Positions 10,318 to 18,945 of a DNA stretch of 21,352 nt are shown piece by piece. Under the pieces are notes generated by a model, which had not been told where the DNA came from, searched no databases, and saw only the letters and a list, made by a program, of their open reading frames with translations. The stretch covers positions 1-21,352 of the forward strand of contig JAAMPI010001000.1 in NCBI GenBank assembly GCA_013054445.1. The letters are read 5' to 3'. Both the position numbers and the translations under genes were made by a program. Origin of the DNA: Cudoniella acicularis (lineage: Eukaryota; Ascomycota; Leotiomycetes; Helotiales; Helotiaceae). Every line of letters starts with the position of its first letter. The first letter of the stretch is position 1.

Positions 10318-10698
10318 CCCCAGCGCAGAATCCTGCAAGCAAAGATTCGGGATCCCAAATCGCAGTGCGGAACCCGTATTCCCAACACAAGGACCCATCA
10401 AATACCCAGTTCCAGTAGTCAAGTTGACCTTCTCCGCCAACGTCATATTAGCAACAACCTTCTCTGCCTTTGCATACGCAGCTGCCCAGTTTGAAACCCA
10501 TCCTCCATTCGGGGTAGGATAATATGGAGAGGCGACATATCCGGCCGGCACTGAATCGCGCTTCTCGAAATGCGTCGCATTACTGCTGTATAACTGATTT
10601 GCAGCAAGTATATTGGCAGCGAAGTCAGGCTGAGAGATCAAAGCCCATGCGGGTGAAACGTAGGCGAGAAGAGGTAAGCAATAGTTAAGAATAAACAT
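10318..10698 (-). pseudogene. GH3 beta-glucosidase, first exon only (truncated)
   Basis: Signal peptide from ATG 10698 (context CAAAATG), hydrophobic [16 protein letters not shown], probable cleavage after AWA. The mature N-terminus of a secreted glycoside hydrolase family 3 beta-glucosidase follows: [65 protein letters not shown]. These enzymes release glucose from cello-oligosaccharides and related beta-glucosides outside the cell. A GTAAGG donor at 10317 follows LQDSALG after 127 codons in phase 0. A full GH3 enzyme of this type is several times longer (usually 700-900 residues) and carries the catalytic Asp (SDW motif) and the C-terminal domains; none of that is here. The intron runs into the homopolymer block at 10221. 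Either the gene is cut by an assembly error or it is a real truncation. Confidence 0.88.
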
Positions 10699-11855
10699 TT
10701 TGAAGGGGTTGCAGATAATTTCTTCTCGAGGAAAGAAAAAAGTCGACTTGACTTAATTAATCATGGGGTCTGATGTGGCTCGTGAAGTCTGGCTCTGTGA
10801 GCAGCAATTCTAAGATACAGCTTGGGGAGGAAAGTAACTGTCTCGTGCTTGATCCGGCTGGTATGCTCACATAAAAGGAAGGAAGCATCTTATTAAGGCT
10901 TAAGAGTGACAAGCAACCACTCGGCGGCTTTTCAGGAAACGACTCAGGTTCAGCAAAACGAGATGAGAAGTCCACCTCATGTTGCATTTCCCCTGGGGCA
11001 GAGTGGTCAAGGTTCCTGTGAATGACCGGCTCGTATTGCAGTGTTATGTCGATCACGGCACTTTGAGTGGACGTCGCACCAAAAATGTGGAGAAAAGTCC
11101 TGTTTTCAGACGCACAGGGCGGCCATCGATCGGAGAGCAGTGACTGGGAATTCCTCCACATACATCTCGATAACCCGATCTGGGCGTCGTGCGGTAGCAC
11201 AGGGAAGCAACCGAGGCGTTCTGGGTTGGCAGGTGGGAGTTGCACGGCAGCTGATCCAGATTGCATTTGGAGATGAAAAAGCTGTGTCGCTACCAGGTCA
11301 TCGCGACTCGCAATTTCTGTTGTTGACCGTGATGGAGTGTGCCGAATTGACTGCTTTCGGGGAATTTCTCAGAACAAGCGGTAGTTCCTGTGAGAACTTC
11401 AAGATCGGCACAACACAATATGCTCGTGCGACAACATCCCATCTTTGAAAAATAAGGTTATCGAGGTTATCGAGGTTATCGAGTCTGATATACCCATCTC
11501 CGCTTCTGCTCCGGATCTATCGAGTCTCCACGACGTCACGCGGATCTGGGGACAAGAGATTTCGCAACTGATCACAGTGCTGCAGTGATCGAGATTCCCA
11601 AACCGGTCACCGCAATTCGACAAGTTCAACTCTCCCCTCACACCAAGCAAATTCCACGATGCCGAATTGCAGGTGAAAGAGGGGTTCGATGAGAGATTTT
11701 CCGTCGCTTTGAAGTTTGATAATCCTAAGGGCTTCTTCTGCTTCTCCGTAGTAAGCTTGACATCATCATTTCAATTGCTATACCTCTCAGCGAATCCAAG
11801 CGCTACAGCTTGGCAGTAACTCGTTTCCTGCCCCTCATTATATCACACACAAGCC
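10699..11855. other. Intergenic, GH3 promoter and GST 3' region
   Basis: The 1.2 kb between the GH3 start and the GST stop should hold the GH3 promoter and the GST 3' UTR. Open frames here give translations that I do not recognise and that look like chance. The only repeat seen is a 9-base triplet repeat at 11456-11482. Confidence 0.5.
11456..11482. repeat. 9-base tandem repeat, three perfect copies
   Basis: GGTTATCGA three times without mismatch. No gene context; a small minisatellite. Confidence 0.9.
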
Positions 11856-12756
11856 TTACAACTTGGGCGAAACCTCAAACTTCCCTTCAATCTCCACAAT
11901 CTTCTCCACAGCCTTCACATAACCAGGCTCATTCTCCAATCTCTCAACATATTCCGAAAGCTTAGGATAACTCTCTTTCGTTAACCCCGCTCTTCCCTTC
12001 CCCGCTATCAATGGATAGCTCATCAGAATATCAGCGCCAGTGAGCTGCGTCCCACAGAGATATTTCCCGCCTGAAGGCGAAGACGCAAGCTGCGACTCTA
12101 GAAACGTGAAATGTGTCTTGAAATTTGGTTCAAGGTATGCGGATCCGACCGCGCCAGCGATCCTCGAAGTAATAGGCTTTATGAAGAAGGGGACAGGTGA
12201 ATTCTTGATATCTGCGCAGGCAATTGGTGTCAGTGCACGGAAGAAAGTAGGGGGAAAGGAGACATACTCGTAGTAATAAGAGCAATAATCATCAGCCCCA
12301 TCAAGCTCCCTTCCGCATAATGCATATAATATCTAAATCTCAACCACTCCTCTGTTTCTCCCCCCACCTTGCCCTCCTGTCCCTCCTTATACCGTCTTGG
12401 CAGCAGAGAACTGCCATTTCCAAAATGATCCAGCAAATATTCAACTATGACTGCACTCTCTGCAATAACTACCGGCTCTGTAGATCCGGCCGGTGTAATT
12501 GAGATTACGGGGGATTTCCCCAGATCGTGGATCTTTTTGAGTTCGGGGGGTGCGAGCTTAGTCTTGGGGTCTCGGTGGAAGATTTCGAGTTCGTAGGGGA
12601 CTTTGAGTTCTTCGAGGAGCCAGAGGATGCGTTGAGAGCGGGATTGTTCGAGCCTGTGGCGTTGATACGTCAGTTTTAATGTGTTGTGGAGGGAGGACGT
12701 GAGACATACCAGTAGAGGACGACCTTTGGTTGGTCGGTTGCTGCTGAAGATGCCAT
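11856..12756 (-). CDS. Glutathione S-transferase, Gtt1 type
   Basis: Predicted 262-residue enzyme conjugating glutathione to electrophiles or lipid peroxides. Exons on the minus strand: 12756-12710, 12653-12268, 12211-11856; introns of 56 bases each with GTATGT donors and CAG acceptors, phases consistent. The N-terminal thioredoxin-like domain shows KVVLYWLEQSRSQRILWLLE, APPELKKIHDLGKSPVI and VIAESAVIVEYLLDHF; the PELKKIH-LG-SP and AES blocks closely match yeast Gtt1 (glutathione-binding cis-Pro and Glu-Ser). The helical C-terminal domain contains MHYAEGSLMGLMIIAL and LTGADILMSYPL, again Gtt1-like. Yeast Gtt1 is associated with the ER. The start is chosen because exon 1 ends TAC-TG and the intron restores the Trp of VVLYWLE. 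No sign of damage. Confidence 0.93.
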
Positions 12757-15700
12757 TTTTTGATTATGATAGAGGAGATAGAGCAGTAAATAAAATTATG
12801 TACAAAGAGCAATGAAATTGGTGGAAGGTATGTACAAAATGTGGAATGTTGATTGAAATTAAAGACTTGAAAGATCATAGCCACGGACCTCGGTCCCTTT
12901 GACGCAACAATCGCGGAAGTGGCGCCGTTTCAGCTGATTAGCTTCAGCGCCACTGGGTGCTTGTAAATTCGCCTACCGTGAGATAATATTCACATCCCGT
13001 AAGGAAAACCAGGCTAGGCTTTAAAATCCCAATATATTCGACCGGACATGACTGTAGCAAGTCTAAACAACATTGCCCCAAAGTGAGTGGCCTTCAGTGG
13101 TGAGGTTGCCCCTTTTGCCTTAACCTAACCGAGCCGGGGGCGGAGAGACGCTTGCAGAATAGCAGTTTTATTGAAATCAGTAGTGAGCGAAGGGTTAAGG
13201 TCGAATGAGTAATTCTAAATCGGTAGGGCCAAAAACAAGGCAGCAGAGAAAAGTACCGGGCCAGAGATAGACCGGTGCTGACGCTGGCGCGATCAGAAAG
13301 TGTCAGGCAGCAGAGGCGTATAACAAGCTCTTCTGCCTCCTTTACAATCACTCCCATAACAAAGTTTATCGATGCAATTCCACGGGTCCAGAATTAGCGT
13401 TGGAAAATGGTTTTGGAAATCGACAAAGCATTCGTGACACGACCGAATTTGCGATCGTCCTGCAATACAAATCAATGGATTCGAAAACGCAACGGACTGC
13501 CCCTACGGCGAACGGCACCCCTTTCAACAGGTCCAATCTCAATATACAAGCCGCTCGGAAATGGAGTCTTGCCTTCGCCATTCATACTTCATCGCTCTCT
13601 CGCTCTGCTCTGTTTGCAACGCTACTATCAGTCTTTCTCGCTACAGCCAGAGCACAGAATTTCCAACATACTCCTCGAAGTCTGTAAGGTTACAGACGCC
13701 AATATGCCGCACAAATGGGCAATTGTGAGCAGTGCCCTTGGTCACGAGCATCTGTATCTCGACGTTGCATTCTCCTTTCACGATACACCTAAAGGTCGAG
13801 CCCAAGGAAGCTCTCCCATGTTAGCCATTGAACACTCCGATCCCACCGCGACCCTCTCAAGTGATAACAAACTTGGAGACGAGTGAAATGATCGGACAAG
13901 CCAAATGGAAAATGGATAAGGGGATTGTCCCATCCGAACCAGACCTGGATAGCGAGTTGAAGAAAAAAAAAATATATGCCCAGCTCCTGTGCAGGATATT
14001 TGGTATCCTGGTGGAAAACAAGAATCTGAAGGGAATTTGCGGTGTGAGTAATCTTACCATCGGATGTCGATTTCTAGCTTTTGTTAGAAATCTGCCGTGC
14101 TCATCGAATCTGGCGATAGGTTGTCAAACGTAGCACTTCGAGTGAAAGCTCCTGCTAATACGAAGGGCTACACCATTTGATCCCCTGCTTATCGACCCGG
14201 AATACTGGCGCCGTGGAGCTGGTCGTATCTTTGAGAAAATAGGGGACTTCTCTTGCCGATGAAATTGGTTTCGAGGTGCGAGAACTCAAGTGAGTGTTAT
14301 TAAAACCTCTGCTCATTCTGCTCACTGTGGCTGAGGCAGCTGATTGCGTTCTCGAACTCCATGAATCTGATGACTTCCAACCATCGCCATCATTGGGAAG
14401 ACAAGACTCCCAGAGAAATGGGCTAGCTGGGGAGAGCAGAAGTTTCTGTGGATAGAGAGAGTGGTAAGAGTGGCTTGAAGTTTTCAGGTGTCTAGAACGC
14501 TCGATGTTCACAGTTTTTGGTCGGCAGCATGAGCTGCACCAAAGACACAAGTTACTTAACGCCGAGCTGAAACGACGTGGGGGTTCGCTCGCGATTTGCA
14601 GCAAAGGAAAGTTGCAAGTTACGCAAAATTCCATCAGAATTGCGTGTGGCAGTCACGTGATGAGTACTGGGTACCTGCCAGAGGTGACCAATCACCAGTC
14701 AGGTATTTCCAGATTGAGATATATTGAAAGCTAGTAGTACAGGTGGAACCGTGCAAGTGAAAGAGTAAGTGCACCCCGCTCGAGGGCGTTGCAGGTTGTC
14801 TTGACTCTTGCGGGGGCGAGTGAAAGTCCCCTTGAACCCAACGAGTGGAAAGGTAAGCAAGCAACGCTACTCGGTCCTCCGCTCCCGTCCTCTCCTCTTT
14901 CCCTCCCTGCCGTATCAACGCGTTGGGTAGGTGGCAACAAGCTGTTATATCCTATTGAGGTAAGGTGGAAGCTTCAAGTATGTACAGCTGCAGCTGCGTG
15001 GTTTTCAATTGAGATTCGAAAAGCAAGAGTCGAGAACCAAGCCGAGAGCACCTTCACCTTACCGCTTCACTTCAATTGCATGTTCATTCGCCTTTGCCAC
15101 TGAGTCTGCTCGAAGTCTCGAAGCATTGATATGCTACATCCACATCTACATCTTGCTAGGCTAGAGCTAGAACTGACTCGGCGGGTCCCCATGGGTCGCC
15201 TGTGCCCGACTCGTAGTCGACTGTCAACTGTCGTCCCGTTTTTTCCCATTGGCCCCTGCTCGAAAATCGTTTCTTGGGTGGGTTGTTGCGAGCTCGTGCT
15301 AAACACCACTGATATCGAATGCTTGGTATTCCAGCGCCGAACCACCCAATATATGGATATATCAGCCACCCCCAGAAGCACACGTGCATCACGAATTCAA
15401 GGGACAGCTCGCGTCATCTCCGCGGAGCCCTGCAAGATAAGCTGTTTCTCGATTTCTTCCACTCCGATAATCACGTGGAATAGACCTGTCCACTAACCCT
15501 TCACGCGGAAAATCATGGCTATGATCTCAGACCACCAGACAGAGGTTGGCCTTCCCGACTTTCAGATTCTGGCCAAGCCCCTAACAACGTCTGGATTAGA
15601 AACCCTGCACACTTATCTCCAGCCCGCTCATGTTCTATGGGTATTGTGGCAACGTTGATGAAATATCAGTCGCCGATTACGATATTCAAAAACCTCTCTC

Positions 15701-15878
15701 ATGGTCCCCCATTCTCCAAAGCCCTTGCGGTCCCAAGACCATGGTCGTGGAGATAATACTTGCTTTTGATGCAGTTCATCTATAAGTACCATCTGAATTC
15801 TTGCTCAAAATATCACGATTGGAAAGTTCGATACAGCTTCTCTTGACTAGCGTCGATACTAGAACAAGAGTCCGAAAA
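12757..15878. other. 3.1-kb region without a recognisable gene
   Basis: Between the divergently transcribed GST and MFS genes. The frames here (for example about 14155-14634 minus and 13407-13886 plus) have Ser/Arg/Cys-rich, shadow-like translations, and I could not link any of them with splice sites into a known protein. No tRNA, rRNA or transposon ends seen. The right-hand few hundred bases should be the MFS promoter. Confidence 0.45.
15781..15786 (+). promoter_or_regulatory. Candidate TATA box of the MFS permease gene
   Basis: TATAAG lies about 98 bases upstream of the MFS ATG at 15879, a plausible spacing for a fungal core promoter with a short leader. Position and motif only. Confidence 0.35.
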
Positions 15879-17954
15879 ATGTCCACCGCACTCGCCAAAG
15901 ATATCGATCTCCAGCGCCCTGCCGGAGGGGTCTTCAATCGCTCGGAAGATTCATCATCCCAAGGATCTTCACCTGACCTTGCAGATGAAAAGAGGGTAAA
16001 GGTCGAGAGCTCTGAGCTCTACACGGCTTCACCTCTTGGTGTCCCAGGAGAAGAGAAAAGGTTCTGGTTTCAACGCAATAAGAATTATGACCCCAACGCA
16101 ATCGCAACCCAACCTTCGGTCTTCGATGATCCCGAGACTGCAAAACAGTACCAACCCCCAGCCAATTGGGAAAATATCGACCGATTCGATCCTTCGGCGC
16201 GTTGGACTTGGGGGGAGGAGTACAAGCTGATTAGGAAAATTGATTTCAAGATCATGGTAAGATACAAAAATCCCTGATACTTTTGATGGGGCTGATGGAA
16301 AGCAGGTCTGGGCTTGTATTATGTTCATGGCGTTGGAACTTGACCGTTCAAATCTCGCACAAGCAATCACCGACAACATGCTTCCAGAACTAAAATTGAC
16401 CACCAATGGTATGTTGCTACGCCTTAATTTGGAACCTAGAGATCTCTAATCTGGCAGACTACAATCTCGGAAACACTGTATTCAAATTGGCATTCTTGTG
16501 TGCAGAGCTACCCTCCCAGCTCGTATCAAAATGGATAGGACCAGATCGATGGATCCCAGCACAGATGGTGATTTGGTCATTCGTCGCTTCTGGTCAATTT
16601 TGGTTGAACGGCAGGACGAGCTTCCTGGCTACTAGAGCTCTACTTGGTATAATTCAAGGTGGATTCATCCCAGATGTGAGTTTCCATGCCTTGAAACCAC
16701 GCAACGCACTCATTTCATTAGATCATTCTATATCTCTCCTACTTTTACAAACATCACGAGCTTTCCCTCCGCCTCAGCTTCTTTTGGACCGCAATGTCGC
16801 TCTCGGATATTATTGCTGCATTTTTGGCCGCCGGTCTACTTCAAATGCGCGGAATTCACCATATTTCTGGATGGAGATGGCTTTTCCTGATTGAGGTATG
16901 TTGTTCCTGCAAAAGCCAGAGCATTCTTCAACTAATTAAATGCAGGGGCTGTTAACGCTTGTGGTTGGCGGTGCCGCCTTTATACTTATGCCCGCTAGCC
17001 CAACGCAGACAGCTAGCAGGTTCCGTGGAAGAAACGGCTGGTTTACTACGAGGTAATCCTATGTTTTCTCTTCATACTGCTCTTCTTCTACTAACACATT
17101 TTCAGAGAAGAGACTATCATTATCAACAGGGTCATCAGAGAAGATCCAACTAAGAGCGGAATGCACAATCGTCAACCTATCACGCCCAAGCTACTTTTCA
17201 AGAGTATGAGCGATTACGATCTGTGGCCACTCTATATCATTGGCCTGACCTTCCAAATTCCGGAAACAACACCTACTCAATACTTGACGCTTACACTCAA
17301 GGGTCTGGGATTCGACACTTGGAGGACAAATCTCCTGGTTATCCCTTCGACTGTCTTCCATATGGTAACCATGATGGGCTTGACGTATTTCGCAGAATGG
17401 TATGGAGAATTGACATTGACATCCGCGTTCGGTCAAGTTTGGGCTTTGCCATTCCTCATCTTCATATATCTGCAAGATATCACGAAGATTAACAAATGGA
17501 GTGCGTTCGGCATCATGAGTTTGCTTCTCAGTTACCCATCAGGTTAGTCCAGACTAAACTCTAATCTCACCAATTCACCTGATTTGACTAACACAACCCA
17601 CAACCCACAGCCCATCCAATCCAAGTCGCCTGGAACTCCCGAAATTCCAACGCCGTACGATCCCGCACTGTCTCTGCAGCCATGTACAACATGTTCGTGC
17701 AAGCCGGCGGTATCGTGGCTTCCAACATCTACCGCGCGGATGACGCACCTCGTTACAAACGTGGTGATCGTGCCCTGCTCTCCATTTGCGTCATGAACAT
17801 TGCCCTTTACATCCTCACCAAGATTTACTACGTGTGGAGGAACAAGACCCGTGCTGCGAAGTGGGATGCCTTGACTGAGGATGAGAGAATTGAATACCTT
17901 GCGACGACTACGGATGAGGGTAACAAGAGGTTGGATTTCAGATTTGCACATTAA
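15879..17954 (+). CDS. MFS permease, Dal5/allantoate (ACS) family
   Basis: Predicted 586-residue, about 12-helix plasma-membrane transporter of the anion:cation symporter family (yeast Dal5, Tna1), which imports small organic anions such as allantoate, ureidosuccinate, nicotinate or dipeptides. Exons: 15879-16256, 16306-16408, 16458-16675, 16722-16895, 16946-17052, 17106-17542, 17611-17954; phases agree and no stop interrupts. Family marks: [15 protein letters not shown] at the end of helix 1, [39 protein letters not shown] (the motif in helix 4), [11 protein letters not shown], and in the C-terminal half [20 protein letters not shown] and [15 protein letters not shown]. The long hydrophilic N-terminus (about 125 residues) and the short tail are cytosolic. 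The ATG at 15879 has an A-rich context (GAAAAATG); the frame is open further upstream but contains no earlier ATG. Substrate cannot be fixed from sequence. Confidence 0.93.
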
Positions 17955-18945
17955 GTTGGTAGATCTCCATAGCAAGAGGAATGGGAAGTTGGAAGATGAG
18001 AGCGAGAGAGCAGTTGGATGGAATTTTCTTTGCTCAGAAGGGGAAAAAGAGTTGGAGGTGTTTTTGAGGCGCCGGGAAGGAGATATATGACGTGATATGA
18101 CCCTCTTTTTTTTCATTTCCTTGAAGATACCTACCTACTTACCTGTCTCGTGATAGAGGTTTATTTCACGAACATATATATAAACTTATATTTATATACC
18201 TACATAGACAAGCAGCTCTGCTCAGTCCGCTGTATTGTTTTTAATTATAAAACGAATTGAGGATACTTTGCTCTGCTTCGAATAGCGCTTTTGATTATAA
18301 TATCTATTTGTCCGCATTATGACTGCGCGTAAAGAGCTAGAAATATGAACTGAACGTTTCGAACACTTGATACACTTTAGACATTTTAAACACTTCAGCC
18401 GTGAAAATCACAGGAATGAGCTTCTTCTAGAAAAGAAGAAGGAAGACTTAGCTGTGGTAGAAAGTCAGGAAAGAATGGAAAGGAGACAGAAGTATTAAAC
18501 AATGACAATAAACCAAGTAAATAGCTAAGCAGACCATGAAACTCTTGTTAGGAGTTCGGTTCATATGCATGTGCATAAAAGAAGATTTGTTTATGTTTAT
18601 GTTGATATTTGATATTTTTTATAACTTATAGATCTATTTGATTCATTCTAAACAGCAAGTAAATTCGCTAATATCGCTATCAAAAAGCCTCGAAAAGAGC
18701 CACCGCAGATTTCATACCGCAAAAGGCGACGCTGGTGTTCCTATGTTATGTTGTTATGTTACAATCTTACATCGCCTACCATAGATCCACTGGCAAAGCG
18801 TTTAGTTTGTTTGCTCGCTCGTAACAATTGCTCGTCTCCTTTCCAAGGATCCTCTGTATGGTCGTATATTGTCATTCCAGCATTTCCAACATTCTGCATT
18901 CCACATTATCTCGCACTTCCGGGGGGGTTTTCTTTTGACAAAGTA
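17955..18945. other. Convergent intergenic region, AT-rich
   Basis: About 1 kb between the 3' ends of the MFS gene (+) and the lipase gene (-). It includes a TACC-type short repeat (18128-18144), an AT-alternating stretch (about 18172-18200) and the relic frame listed separately. No intact gene seen. Confidence 0.5.
18319..18498 (+). pseudogene. Short relic coding frame with in-frame TGA
   Basis: From ATG 18319 the frame reads MTARKELEI, a TGA (18346-18348), then TERFEHLIHFRHFKHFSREN, NELLLEKKKEDLAVVESQER and so on to TAA 18496-18498. After the TGA it is 49 codons of strongly charged, helix-forming sequence with an ordinary protein look in an otherwise AT-rich, non-coding region. It could be the tail of a transposon-encoded or other lost protein, with TGA derived from TGG by C-to-T mutation on the other strand, as repeat-induced point mutation produces. 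No family is identified; chance is possible. Confidence 0.25.

Noticed and set aside
13475..13687. Plus-strand frame from ATG 13475 with a hydrophobic stretch (ALFATLLSVFLATARAQ) suggesting a membrane or secreted protein
   Set aside because: Short, no downstream exon found, no recognised motif, and a competing overlapping frame is open as well; looks like chance.
14155..14634. 160-codon minus-strand frame
   Set aside because: Ser-rich composition with no motif and no plausible start or splice context; probably not coding.
9744..15477. CACGTG motifs at 9744, 14654, 15381 and 15472 as possible bHLH regulator sites
   Set aside because: A few copies of a 6-base palindrome are expected by chance in a window this size, and they show no consistent position relative to genes.
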